NCBI RefSeq assembly: GCF_000011645.1
Contig: NC_006270.3
Coordinates: 2,477,501 to 2,541,500, forward strand
DNA from: Bacillus licheniformis DSM 13 = ATCC 14580
GTDB lineage: Bacteria > Bacillota > Bacilli > Bacillales > Bacillaceae
DNA: 64,000 nt
Reading direction: 5' to 3'
Positions 9,802-17,960 of this stretch are shown here, piece after piece. Below the pieces are notes generated by a model, which worked only from the letters and a program-made list of their open reading frames with translations, did not search any database and was not told the origin of the DNA. The position numbers and the translations under genes are program-made. Position 1 is the stretch's first letter, and every line of letters starts with the position of its first letter.

Positions 9802-11058
9802 CTATTGATCTTGTCTCTCGTCTTGGAAAAAATCTTTGTTAAAGCTTGTTCCGCTCGTTTTGCTTTCTTTTTTCACAATCCTGACCCCTTTTTTGATGAG
9901 GTCTGTTCCATATTTTTCATTCAGTTCGGCCATCACTTTTTGGATCGGCTCATCTTTGGCATCCTCATGAAAGGAAAACAAATCAAGCTGTTTGACGGCT
10001 TCCTTTCGATTGACGAGGTCTGTTCCCGTCACGCCCAAAAGCCTGACAGGGCTTCCGTGCCAATGCTGCCTGAAAAGGGCTTTCGATTCCTTCGCAATTT
10101 CGTCTTTTGAATCGGTCGGATTCAGAAGGGTCTTGCTTCTTGTTATGTTCGTCCAGTCCGCAAAGCGGATCATGATGAAAACTTTTGCTGCCATGACCTC
10201 TTTTCGCTTCAGCCTGTCGCTTACTGAGATTGAAAGCTTGTCAATCAGTCCGAACAGCTCTTTCTCATCTGTGCTGTCATGCGGGAGGGTCGAGGAATTG
10301 CCGACGCTTTTGAATTCGTATATTCTGTCGGGATTCACTTCTCCTGTGTCGATGCCGTTTGCCCTTCTTTTTAAACGGGGGCCGTTGATGCCGAGGAGGC
10401 GCTTTAAAGCATACTCATCTGCGGCAGCCAAATCGCCGATCTTTTCGATCTCGAGCGTCTTAAGCTTTTCGGCGGTTTTCCGGCCGACTCCGTACATCTC
10501 GCTGATGTCCATGGGCCAAAGAATCCGGGGCACTTCACGCTTTCTCAAAATCGTAATGCCGAGCGGCTTTTTCATATCCGAAGCCATTTTGGCCAGGAAT
10601 TTATTCGGAGCGATCCCGATGCTTGACGGAAGCAGCAGTTCCTTTTGAAGGCGCTCCTGAATTTCCTTTGCCGTTTCGCATGCCCGATTTCTGTATGGCG
10701 TATCCGTTAAGTCCATGTACCCTTCGTCGATCGAAACAGGCTCGACAAGGTCCGTGTACTCCCTGAGCACTTGAAACATTTCTCTTGAAGAGCTTCTGTA
10801 GCGGTCGAAATTCGGCGGCTTGACGATCAGCTCGGGACAGAGCCGCTTCGCTTCCCAGAGCGGCATGGGCGGTTTGACGCCGCGTGCTCTCGCCTCATAG
10901 CTGCACGTGACGACGATTCCTTTCCGCTCCTTCGCATTTCCCGCGATGGCTAGCGGCCTGCCTTTCAGCGAAGGGTCATACGCCATTTCAACAGACGCGT
11001 AAAAGCTGTTCATATCGATATGAAAGATGACTCTCCCCTTTTGTTTATCAGCAGACAA
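9802..11058 (-). CDS. yqjH: DNA polymerase IV (Y-family translesion polymerase)
   Basis: Error-prone polymerase of 418 residues that bypasses DNA lesions. Catalytic aspartates lie in FHIDMNSFYASVE (about 12-24) and SIDEGYMD (about 108-115). YGVGRKTAEKL is the helix-hairpin-helix of the thumb. QLDLFSF near residue 365 is a beta-clamp binding motif, so it docks on the sliding clamp. The start is TTG at 11058 with GGGAG 6 bases upstream; no ATG gives the conserved N-terminus. No convincing LexA box is visible upstream. Position next to mifM-yqjG matches B. subtilis yqjH (polYA/dinB). Confidence 0.94.
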   Translation of the reverse strand: MSADKQKGRVIFHIDMNSFYASVEMAYDPSLKGRPLAIAGNAKERKGIVVTCSYEARARGVKPPMPLWEAKRLCPELIVKPPNFDRYRSSSREMFQVLREYTDLVEPVSIDEGYMDLTDTPYRNRACETAKEIQERLQKELLLPSSIGIAPNKFLAKMASDMKKPLGITILRKREVPRILWPMDISEMYGVGRKTAEKLKTLEIEKIGDLAAADEYALKRLLGINGPRLKRRANGIDTGEVNPDRIYEFKSVGNSSTLPHDSTDEKELFGLIDKLSISVSDRLKRKEVMAAKVFIMIRFADWTNITRSKTLLNPTDSKDEIAKESKALFRQHWHGSPVRLLGVTGTDLVNRKEAVKQLDLFSFHEDAKDEPIQKVMAELNEKYGTDLIKKGVRIVKKESKTSGTSFNKDFFQDERQDQ

Positions 11059-11138
11059 AACGGCTCCCTCCTGGCACTCTGATTAGACATCCCGGCTTTC
11101 ATATAGTAAGATGTTAAATGAAACGGAAGTGATAAAAG

Positions 11139-11426
11139 ATGATTCTTGAATCTTTCAACGATGCTTTTTTTCTGATTGAGTTTTTCACAATCGTCCTCCC
11201 CGCACTGACGGCGATCGGTATCGCCCTGATCCTGAAGGATTGCAGTACGGGAGACAGCTGGAAAACGAAACGGTTTGAAGAATATCATGCAATACAGTTT
11301 GTTTCTGCAGTCGATTTTCTCATCATCCTATATCATCGCATTACGGTATGGATAAGTAAAGTCATTCGCATGAAAGCTTCATCGAACGACGATGAAGACC
11401 ACCGTTTCCTTCTTCTTTCAATTTAA
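11139..11426 (+). CDS. mifM: MifM, ribosome-arrest leader peptide controlling yqjG
   Basis: Sensor of membrane insertase activity, 95 residues. One N-terminal membrane segment (about 8-32) should be inserted by SpoIIIJ. The C-terminal half carries RITVWISKVIRM (67-78) and the acidic run NDDED (83-87), which align with the residues needed for translation arrest in B. subtilis MifM (Arg, Ile, Trp, Ile, Met, then DEED). In the known mechanism, arrest when insertion fails unfolds an mRNA structure and exposes the yqjG ribosome site. Here a UCCUUCU inside the gene (11407-11413) can pair with the yqjG Shine-Dalgarno at 11461-11467. Length, position and motif all fit. Confidence 0.9.
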   Translation: MILESFNDAFFLIEFFTIVLPALTAIGIALILKDCSTGDSWKTKRFEEYHAIQFVSAVDFLIILYHRITVWISKVIRMKASSNDDEDHRFLLLSI

Positions 11427-11467
11427 ACGTGAAGGGCGTCCGGCATACGGGCCCTTATTTAGAAGGA
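11407..11467 (+). promoter_or_regulatory. mRNA structure masking the yqjG ribosome binding site
   Basis: TCCTTCT (11407-11413, within mifM) is the exact complement of AGAAGGA (11461-11467), the start of the yqjG Shine-Dalgarno. Between them AAGGGC (11432-11437) pairs with GCCCTT (11451-11456). A ribosome stalled near the mifM arrest motif would cover the first arm and free the site. Confidence 0.7.
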
Positions 11468-11474
11468 GGAGAAC

Positions 11475-12299
11475 GTGTTGAACACGAAACTAAAGCAATT
11501 GTTTGCGACTGCAATGTTTTTGATCATGACTATGTTTATAGGTGAACAAGCTTCGGCAGCCACCGGCAGCACCGGAGGAAGCGACAACTTCTTCCACCAT
11601 TATGTCGTGGTGCCTTTTTCAGAGCTGATTAAGGGAATCGCCGGAATCTTCCACGGAAACTACGGATTGTCGATTATTTTTGTGACCATCATCGTCCGGG
11701 TTCTCGTTTTTCCGCTGTTTGCCAACCAGTATAAAAAGCAGCGGGCGATGCAGGAAAAAATGGCGCTTGTCAAACCTGAGCTGGATGCGATTCAAAGCAG
11801 GTTAAAAAAGACGAAAGACCCCGTGAAGCAGAGGGAAATCCAGCAGGAGATGATGCAGCTTTACCAAAAGCACAACATCAATCCGCTGGCGATGGGCTGT
11901 CTGCCGATGCTGATTCAGTTTCCGATTCTGATCGGTTTCTATTATGCGATCCGCTCGACGCCTGAAATTGCTTCGCACTCTTTTCTCTGGTTTAACCTCG
12001 GGCATTCTGATATTATCGTATCTTTAAGCGCCGGGTTCATGTATTTTATCCAGTTCTATGTGTCTCAAAAGCTGAACGCACAGAACGCCCAATCAAATCC
12101 GGCGGCTCAGCAGTCCGCCAAAATCATGGGCTTCTTTTTCCCTGTAATGATGACGATCTTTTCGATCAATGTCCCTGCAGCCCTGCCGCTGTACTGGCTG
12201 ACAAGCGGACTGCTTCTGACGATTCAATCGGTCGTTCTTCATCAAGTTTACCAAAAAAACAAAAAAGCCATTCAGCCTGCTGAATCGGCTACAAAATAA
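11475..12299 (+). CDS. yqjG: Membrane protein insertase YqjG (YidC2/OxaA2)
   Basis: Second YidC/Oxa1-family insertase, 274 residues, helping insert membrane proteins when SpoIIIJ is limiting. A signal sequence (about 1-30, ending ASAA) is followed by FSELIKGIAGIFHGNYGLSI, the first core helix at about 65-85, and the positively charged cytoplasmic hairpin KKQRAMQEKMALVKPELD. The hydrophilic-groove arginine is in FVTIIVRVLVFP. Five membrane segments can be counted. GTG at 11475 follows AGAAGGAGGAG; a TTG comes next in frame. Expression is expected to depend on MifM arrest. Confidence 0.93.
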   Translation: MLNTKLKQLFATAMFLIMTMFIGEQASAATGSTGGSDNFFHHYVVVPFSELIKGIAGIFHGNYGLSIIFVTIIVRVLVFPLFANQYKKQRAMQEKMALVKPELDAIQSRLKKTKDPVKQREIQQEMMQLYQKHNINPLAMGCLPMLIQFPILIGFYYAIRSTPEIASHSFLWFNLGHSDIIVSLSAGFMYFIQFYVSQKLNAQNAQSNPAAQQSAKIMGFFFPVMMTIFSINVPAALPLYWLTSGLLLTIQSVVLHQVYQKNKKAIQPAESATK

Positions 12300-12333
12300 A
12301 AAAGCTTGCGCCTTTAAAGGCGCAAGCTTTTTT
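12298..12333. terminator. Terminator between yqjG and yqjE
   Basis: Stem AAAAAGCTTGCGCC / GGCGCAAGCTTTTT with a 6-base loop and T run, directly after the yqjG stop. A- and T-rich on both sides, so it can act in both directions. The 125 bases from here to yqjE hold nothing else I recognise. Confidence 0.92.
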
Positions 12334-12459
12334 GCGTTTCCCTTTAATCTTCTCGATCGCGACTAAAGGGCTGATGAGAATAATGAGACGGCTCTTTTGT
12401 TCGAGAACGCCGCTCTAAGAGCTGAAACGAACGGCAACTTCCCCTGTAAAACCCCGCCT

Positions 12460-13578
12460 TTATGAACGATTCGCTACTTCCTCAATAATGGCAACGACCA
12501 TTTCTGCAGTTTTGACAAGTTCCTCAATCGGCATTTTTTCGTTTTTCGTATGGATCTGTTCATATCCGACTGCAAGGTTGACAGTCGGAATGCCGTGGCC
12601 TGCGATGACGTTCGCATCGCTTCCTCCGCCGCTCGTCAACAGCTCGTACGGACGGCCGATTTTCCCGGCGGCTTTTTTGGCAATTTCAACGACAAGATCA
12701 CCGTCTTTGTATTTAAAGCCCGGGTACATGACTTCGATTTCCACCTCGGCTCTGCCCCCCATTTCGGCGGCTGCCGATTCAAACGCCTGCTTCATTTTTT
12801 CCGTCTGCTTTTCCATTTTTTCCGGAACAAGCGAACGGGCTTCAGCAAGAATGTCGACTTGATCGCAGACGATATTGGTTTGCGTTCCGCCCTCAAAGCG
12901 GCCGATGTTAGCCGTCGTTTCCTCGTCGATGCGGCCAAGCGGCATTTTGGCAATCGCTTTTGAAGCGATCGTGATCGCTGAGACTCCTTTTTCCGGCTCT
13001 ACACCGGCATGAGCCGTTTTTCCATAGACAGTTGCTCTAATTTTCGCCTGTGTCGGCGCTGCCACGATAATATTGCCGACCTTCCCGTCGGAATCAAGCG
13101 CATATCCGTAATCGGCTTTGATCAGCGAACGGTCTAGAGCCTTCGCTCCGACAAGCCCCGATTCTTCACCGACCGTAATGATAAATTGGATCGTTCCGTG
13201 CGGAATGTTTTTTTCTTTCAGCACTTTTACGGCTTCTAGCATCGCTGCAAGGCCTGTTTTGTCGTCGGCTCCCAAAATTGTTGTGCCGTCTGTTTTGACA
13301 TATCCGTCTTCAATGACCGGCTTTACGCCTTTTCCGGGTACGACCGTATCCATGTGGGATGTAAAGTAAATCGTGTCCGCTTCTTTCGTTCCCGGAAGCG
13401 TGCACACGAGGTTGCCTGCTCCGTGCCCGGTTTTTGGCTTTGTGTCATCTTCCACGACATCCATTCCAAGCGCCGCAAATTTTTCTTTCAGCACCTTGCA
13501 GATTTCAGCTTCATGTTTTGTCTCGGAATCAATTTGCACAAGTTCTAAAAACTCTTCTAACAAGCGTTTTTTATTCAT
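12460..13578 (-). CDS. yqjE: M20-family peptidase, PepT-like
   Basis: Cytoplasmic zinc aminopeptidase or tripeptidase of 372 residues. Metal ligands lie in FTSHMDTVVPG (His and Asp, about 73-83), GADDKTGLAAMLEA (bridging Asp, about 104-117) and VGEESGLVGAKAL (catalytic Glu pair, about 140). A dimerisation domain follows KTAHAGVEPEKGVSA. The substrate is not known; PepT-like naming rests on similarity. It lies 20 bases downstream of yqjD in the same direction, as in B. subtilis, so the two are probably co-transcribed. Confidence 0.9.
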   Translation of the reverse strand: MNKKRLLEEFLELVQIDSETKHEAEICKVLKEKFAALGMDVVEDDTKPKTGHGAGNLVCTLPGTKEADTIYFTSHMDTVVPGKGVKPVIEDGYVKTDGTTILGADDKTGLAAMLEAVKVLKEKNIPHGTIQFIITVGEESGLVGAKALDRSLIKADYGYALDSDGKVGNIIVAAPTQAKIRATVYGKTAHAGVEPEKGVSAITIASKAIAKMPLGRIDEETTANIGRFEGGTQTNIVCDQVDILAEARSLVPEKMEKQTEKMKQAFESAAAEMGGRAEVEIEVMYPGFKYKDGDLVVEIAKKAAGKIGRPYELLTSGGGSDANVIAGHGIPTVNLAVGYEQIHTKNEKMPIEELVKTAEMVVAIIEEVANRS

Positions 13579-13598
13579 ACTAGTTTCCCCTCCATTTT

Positions 13599-15128
13599 TT
13601 AAAGCGGTATATTTCCATGCTTTTTGTCCAGCCGGATTTCTTTTTTGCTCTTCAGCATGTCAAACGTTTGGATCAGCTTCTTCCGCGTCTCTTTCGGATC
13701 GATGATATCGTCAACCATGCCGTATCTTGCAGCGGTAAAAGGGCTTGAAGCCTGCATGCACTTCCGGATTTTTTCCTCCCGGGCGGCCCGCGGGTCGTCT
13801 GACCGTTCGATTTCCTTCGCAAACAGCACGTCTGCAGCTTCCGAGGCGCCCATCACTGCAATTTCTGCATTCGGCCACGCAAACACGGCATCCGCTCCAA
13901 GCGCCTTGCTGTTTAAAGCGACATATGCTCCGCCGTATGCTTTTCTTAAAATGACCGTCACCTTGCTGACAGTGGCTTCCGCATACGCGTAAAGGATTTT
14001 GGCGCCGTGCCTGATCACCCCGCCGTGCTCTTCGCGTATTCCCGGAAGAAAACCGGGACAATCAACCAAAGTCAAAATCGGGATCTGAAAGGAATCGCAA
14101 AAACGGATAAACCGGGCGATTTTGTCAGCCGCATCCATGCTGAGGCTTCCGGCTAAATACTTCGGCTGGTTGGCCACGACCGCCGCCGTTTCCCCCGCTA
14201 TCCTTGCAAAACCGATCACCGCGTTTTTGGCAAAATGGCACTGCACTTCAAAAAATGTTCCGCCGTCTGCGATTTCCGCGATGATCTGTTTGACGTCATA
14301 CGGACGCTGACCGTCTTCAGGCAGGATCGTCATTAAAGCAGGCCTTATCTCATGATCTTTCGCCTTTCTCGCCTTGGCGGGAGGCTTTTCTTCGTGATTC
14401 TGGAGGATGTAGGACAAGAGCTTGCGCACCTCATGGAGGACGGCCTCATCGGAATCCCCGGAAAAATGGGCATTCCCGCTGATTGAATTATGTATATAGG
14501 CGCCCCCCAATTCACCGGAGCTGACAGCCTCGCCTGTCGCCGTTTTGATGACTTTCGGACCGGTAATAAACATCTGTCCGGTTTTTTCGCTCATGAAAAC
14601 GAAGTCGGTCAAAGCGGGGGAATAAACCGCGCCGCCCGCACAAGGGCCGAGAATGACAGAGATTTGCGGAATGATGCCTGAGCAAAGGACATTTCGGTAA
14701 AAAATATGACCGTATCCATCTAATGATAGCACACCCTCTTGAATTCTCGCACCACCTGAGTCGTTCAGACCGATGAACGGCGCCTTATTTTTGAGGGCAA
14801 GATCCATGACGGCCGCTATTTTTTTGGCGTGCATTTCTCCGAGCGCTCCGCCGGTGACGGTAAAATCCTGGGAAAATAGATAAACGGGCCGCCCGTCGAT
14901 CTTTCCGAATCCCGTGACAACCCCGTCGCCTAACGGGCCGCCGGACTGCCGGCTTCTGGCAAAGGCATTCAGTTCAGTGAACGTCCCCTCATCAAGCAGA
15001 AGATCAATTCGTTCTCTGGCGGTGAGCTTGCCTTTTTGCTTCTGCCTGTCGATCCGTTCCTGGCCGCCTCCGAGCGAAGCTTTTTGGCGGCTGTTGTTTA
15101 AATCGTCGACTCTTTCAAACATATTCAT
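13599..15128 (-). CDS. yqjD: Acyl-CoA carboxylase carboxyltransferase subunit (propionyl-CoA type)
   Basis: Carboxyltransferase beta-type subunit of about 509 residues that transfers carboxyl from biotin to an acyl-CoA. The N-terminal KLTARERIDLLLDEG is the family hallmark. Two crotonase-like halves carry the oxyanion loops LNDSGGARIQEGV / GPCAGGAVYSPAL and DCPGFLPG / RKAYGGAY. No matching biotin carboxylase or carrier gene is adjacent, so it may use AccB/AccC encoded at 46-49 kb. The yqjC gene that precedes it in B. subtilis is absent. ATG at 15128 is chosen over the in-frame GTG at 15131. Confidence 0.9.
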   Translation of the reverse strand: MNMFERVDDLNNSRQKASLGGGQERIDRQKQKGKLTARERIDLLLDEGTFTELNAFARSRQSGGPLGDGVVTGFGKIDGRPVYLFSQDFTVTGGALGEMHAKKIAAVMDLALKNKAPFIGLNDSGGARIQEGVLSLDGYGHIFYRNVLCSGIIPQISVILGPCAGGAVYSPALTDFVFMSEKTGQMFITGPKVIKTATGEAVSSGELGGAYIHNSISGNAHFSGDSDEAVLHEVRKLLSYILQNHEEKPPAKARKAKDHEIRPALMTILPEDGQRPYDVKQIIAEIADGGTFFEVQCHFAKNAVIGFARIAGETAAVVANQPKYLAGSLSMDAADKIARFIRFCDSFQIPILTLVDCPGFLPGIREEHGGVIRHGAKILYAYAEATVSKVTVILRKAYGGAYVALNSKALGADAVFAWPNAEIAVMGASEAADVLFAKEIERSDDPRAAREEKIRKCMQASSPFTAARYGMVDDIIDPKETRKKLIQTFDMLKSKKEIRLDKKHGNIPL

Positions 15129-15168
15129 CACGTTCTGCCCCTTCTCTATTTGATTCCAAGAACGAAAC

Positions 15169-15197
15169 TTGTCCGATGAAAAAAAGCAGTATAAAAT
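15169..15197 (+). promoter_or_regulatory. Sigma-A promoter of the Prli42-like gene
   Basis: -35 TTGTCC (15169-15174), 17-base spacer, -10 TAAAAT (15192-15197). It points away from yqjD and lies about 30 bases before the TTG start. Confidence 0.6.
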
Positions 15198-15228
15198 AAT
15201 GGGAGATTAAAAAACAGAGGTGAAAAGC

Positions 15229-15321
15229 TTGTCTCGAAAATTCATCAAGTTCATGGTTATTTTAATGATCGGCGTCATGGTGCTGACCACTCTGCTTACC
15301 GGAATCAGCATGATTTTTTAA
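15229..15321 (+). CDS. prli42: Prli42-like miniprotein, single membrane segment
   Basis: A 30-residue reading frame with a TTG start, 8 bases after GAGG. The sequence begins MSRKFIKFMVILMIGV and ends TGISMIF: a short basic N-terminus, then one hydrophobic helix of about 20 residues. Size, the K/R-rich start, the VILM-type core and the L-T-G-x-x-M-x-F ending match my memory of Prli42, the membrane anchor of the stressosome in Listeria and its Bacillus relatives. It has its own promoter and terminator, which argues for a real gene. It is too short for usual gene calling. The role in stress sensing is inferred from the family. Confidence 0.8.
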   Translation: MSRKFIKFMVILMIGVMVLTTLLTGISMIF

Positions 15322-15332
15322 TACAGATCATG

Positions 15333-15374
15333 AAAGCAGGCGATTCTTTTTTCGGAGAAACGCCTGCTTTTTTC
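15333..15374 (+). terminator. Terminator of the Prli42-like gene
   Basis: Stem AAAGCAGGCG (15333-15342) / CGCCTGCTTT (15361-15370) followed by TTT. It begins 12 bases after the stop codon of the 30-residue gene. Confidence 0.85.
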
Positions 15375-15400
15375 GGGCTCAGGCTTCCGGGAAGAATAGA

Positions 15401-15464
15401 AAAAACCGCACAAGCTTCTCCCTGTTTCATTAGATTGACCAATGAAGGAGAAACTCATGCGGTT
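15401..15464 (-). terminator. Long-stem terminator of yqjA
   Basis: Outer arms AACCGCA (15404-15410) and TGCGGTT (15458-15464), with inner pairs TTCTCC / GGAGAA and TTCATT / AATGAA, then TTTTTT on the minus strand. The stem overlaps the yqjA stop codon. Confidence 0.8.
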
Positions 15465-16422
15465 ATGCAGGAGATTTAATACCTTTAAAGTAACTCTTAA
15501 TCACAAGATACTGTTCCATTTCGCCGAGAAAAATGAAAAGAGCAGCGCGCGCTTCAAATTCTTCTCGTGTCGTCGGCAGCTCCATCTCTTCGATTTCCTC
15601 TCTCATTTTCACGAGCCGCTTCAAAAATTTATGAGCCGTATTTCCGGGATGGATGGCTCCTCTTAAATCATGGAGAAACGCCGCGATCATCTGCCCCTGT
15701 TCAACCGTCATCGAAATCGACGTGATTTTCGGCAGAACCCTTTCGATAATTTCAAATTGCTTTTCTCTCATTTTAAAGTAGTGATAATAGAGGTTTTCGT
15801 GCCTGAGAAAATGATTTTCCACATCGCGGTATGCCAGGGTCTTCGCTTCATTGATCAAACGGTGCGTCTCAGGAATCTCTTTTCCCGTCCAATCCTGCTC
15901 CCCGGTCAGCAAATACCGTTCGATTTCTTCAAAAATCTTGGCAAAGTTATCTTCTATTTTCTGCTGATACTGTTTGAGCTCTTTATCGAGGCTCGGCATG
16001 TACAGATTCATCAGCAGGGCTACGCCGATTCCCGTAATGATGATAAGGAATTCGTTCCAAACGAGAGAAAGGGTGATCCCTTCCGACATATAAAGGTGAA
16101 GAATGATGACCGAACTTGTGACGATTCCTTCTTTTATTTTCAGAAGAACGGTTGTCGGAATAAAGAACAGCAGCATCAGACCGATGACAGCAGGATGATA
16201 GCCGATCAGCTCAAAAAATGCGTATGAAAAGACGATCGCAAGAATGCATGCTGCAAACCGTGCCCATGATGCCTGAAGGGACCGTTTTTTCGTCACTTGA
16301 ATACAGAGGATCGTGATGATCCCTGTCGACACAAAATTATGGAGGCCGAGCAGCTGTGCGATATAGATGGCCGATGCTGTTCCAAGCGCTGTTTTTAATG
16401 TGCGATAACCTATTTTAAACAT
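15463..16422 (-). CDS. yqjA: YqjA, aromatic-acid-exporter-like membrane protein
   Basis: Predicted membrane protein of 319 residues. About four to six hydrophobic segments fill residues 10-145 (ALGTASAIYIAQLLGL, ILCIQV, LLFFIPTTVLL, FLIIITGIGVALLMN), followed by a long charged cytoplasmic domain rich in Glu and Lys. This layout is that of the ArAE N-terminal/DUF939 family. Transport of aromatic acids is a family-level label, not shown for YqjA. ATG at 16422 (MFKIGYRT) is preferred over an upstream TTG. It lies 72 bases downstream of artM in the same direction. Confidence 0.85.
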   Translation of the reverse strand: MFKIGYRTLKTALGTASAIYIAQLLGLHNFVSTGIITILCIQVTKKRSLQASWARFAACILAIVFSYAFFELIGYHPAVIGLMLLFFIPTTVLLKIKEGIVTSSVIILHLYMSEGITLSLVWNEFLIIITGIGVALLMNLYMPSLDKELKQYQQKIEDNFAKIFEEIERYLLTGEQDWTGKEIPETHRLINEAKTLAYRDVENHFLRHENLYYHYFKMREKQFEIIERVLPKITSISMTVEQGQMIAAFLHDLRGAIHPGNTAHKFLKRLVKMREEIEEMELPTTREEFEARAALFIFLGEMEQYLVIKSYFKGIKSPA

Positions 16423-16494
16423 CGTTAACCCCAATCTTTTCTGCTAGTCTTAGTGAATAAAAAAGAAGAAGATCAGCATCTTCTTCAGCTTATT

Positions 16495-17223
16495 TTATAG
16501 TATTTTCTCTAAAAAGTCTTGAGCTCTTTTCGATTTTGGAGAAGAAAAAAACGCTTTAGGATCGTCGTCTTCTACAATGGTTCCTTCATCCATGAAAAGC
16601 ACTCTGTCGGCGACTTCTTTGGCAAATCCCATTTCATGCGTCACGATCACCATCGTCATCCCGGTTTTCGCCAAATCCTGCATCACTTGGAGCACTTCTT
16701 TGACCATCTCGGGATCAAGAGCTGATGTCGGTTCGTCAAACAGCATGATATCCGGATTCATCGCCAGCGCCCTCGCAATCGCGACGCGCTGCTTTTGTCC
16801 CCCTGATAAACGGTTCGGATAATCATCTTTTTTATCGAGAAGCCCCACTTTCTCAAGCAGTTCTTCCGCTTTTTTCACAGCCGCCTGTTTGCTTTCTTTT
16901 TTGACATGGACAGGTGCATACGTAATATTTTCAAGAACCGTTTTATGCGGAAACAAGTGAAAATGCTGAAAGACCATGCCGATGTTCTCTCTGATTTTCA
17001 GCACATTTGTTTTCGGGCTTGTAATCTCTTGATCCTGAATGAAAATGCTGCCCTCCGTCGGCTTTTCGAGCAGGTTTAAGCAACGCAGAAACGTGGACTT
17101 GCCTGATCCCGACGGGCCGATGACTGCGGCTACTTCGCCTTTTTCAAAGGAAACGGAAATATGTTTAAGCACCTCGTGCTTTCCGAAAGATTTTGAGAGA
17201 TTGCGAACATTAATCATTGACAT
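16495..17223 (-). CDS. artM: Arginine ABC transporter ATP-binding protein
   Basis: ATPase subunit of 242 residues that powers arginine uptake. Walker A GPSGSGKSTFLRC (about 36-48), Q-loop GMVFQHFHLF, ABC signature LSGGQKQRVAIARAL (about 138-152), Walker B ILFDEPTSAL and switch histidine VTHEMGF are all present. It is the polar amino acid (GlnQ/HisP) subfamily. Its start overlaps the 3' end of artQ by 14 bases, so the two are translationally coupled. The ORF and motifs are intact even though artP upstream is frameshifted. Confidence 0.94.
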   Translation of the reverse strand: MSMINVRNLSKSFGKHEVLKHISVSFEKGEVAAVIGPSGSGKSTFLRCLNLLEKPTEGSIFIQDQEITSPKTNVLKIRENIGMVFQHFHLFPHKTVLENITYAPVHVKKESKQAAVKKAEELLEKVGLLDKKDDYPNRLSGGQKQRVAIARALAMNPDIMLFDEPTSALDPEMVKEVLQVMQDLAKTGMTMVIVTHEMGFAKEVADRVLFMDEGTIVEDDDPKAFFSSPKSKRAQDFLEKIL

Positions 17224-17872
17224 TCAGCTTCCTTTCAATCGCTTTGCCGACAAACGTCAGGATCAAAACGAGCACATAGTAGATGAGGCCTGCAAACAGC
17301 ATCGGCTCAAGCGGGCTGTAGATCGCAGCTCCCGCCTGATAGCTTCGCCTCATTATATCGCCGAGTCCGATGACGGTGACAACAGCCGATTCCTTTGTCA
17401 GTGTAATCGATTCGTTGATCAGCGCGGGCATGATATTTTTAAAGGCCTGCGGCAGCAAGAGATCCTTCATCATCTTTGCATACGGGACGCCCAGAGCCAT
17501 CGCCGCCTCTTTTTGCCCTTTGTCGATCGCATTGATTCCTGCTCTGATGATTTCTGATACATAAGCAGCGGAATTTAAGCCGAATGCGATGACGGCCGCC
17601 CAATAAGCATCAATATCAAAGCCCAGCACCTGAGGCAGTCCGTAATAGACGATCATCAGCTGCAGAACGAGCGGTGTCCCCCGGAATATGGAAGTGTAAA
17701 AGTCTGCAATCCATGCGAGGGGCTTGATCGAACTGATTTTTAAAAGCGTAATCAAAACCCCCAGCAAAAATCCAAGCACGGCCGCAGCCGCGACCACTTT
17801 TAAGGTAACGCCCAAGCCTTCCAGGATGAAAGGCATTTCGGGTACTGTACTAGAAAAATCAAGAAAATTCAT
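17210..17872 (-). CDS. artQ: Arginine ABC transporter permease
   Basis: Inner-membrane channel subunit of 220 residues. Hydrophobic segments include LKVVAAAAVLGFLLGVLI, LVLQLMIVYYGLPQVLG and MLFAGLIYYVLVLILTFVG. The EAA loop that contacts the ATPase reads KEAAMALGVPYAKMMKDLLLPQ (in two halves, about 118-140). FRGTPLVLQ is typical of polar amino acid permeases. It follows artP after an 88-base gap with a hairpin, and overlaps artM. Confidence 0.94.
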   Translation of the reverse strand: MNFLDFSSTVPEMPFILEGLGVTLKVVAAAAVLGFLLGVLITLLKISSIKPLAWIADFYTSIFRGTPLVLQLMIVYYGLPQVLGFDIDAYWAAVIAFGLNSAAYVSEIIRAGINAIDKGQKEAAMALGVPYAKMMKDLLLPQAFKNIMPALINESITLTKESAVVTVIGLGDIMRRSYQAGAAIYSPLEPMLFAGLIYYVLVLILTFVGKAIERKLNVND

Positions 17873-17927
17873 GATGACTCTCCCTCTCCCGCCTCATGAT
17901 CAAAGAGGCGTACATCGCTTTAGAAAA

Positions 17928-17956
17928 AAAAAGTTCAACAAAAAGTTGAACTTTTT
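17928..17956 (-). terminator. Hairpin between artP and artQ
   Basis: Perfect 12-bp stem AAAAAGTTCAAC / GTTGAACTTTTT with a 5-base loop, then T-rich sequence on the minus strand. Such a partial terminator would give more binding protein than permease, a common arrangement in ABC importers. Confidence 0.75.
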
Positions 17957-17960
17957 ACGC

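Noticed and set aside
15670..16227. Long open frame antisense to yqjA (185 codons)
   Set aside because: It mirrors the coding strand of yqjA, is rich in Phe, Arg and His as antisense frames usually are, and has no ribosome site or family resemblance.
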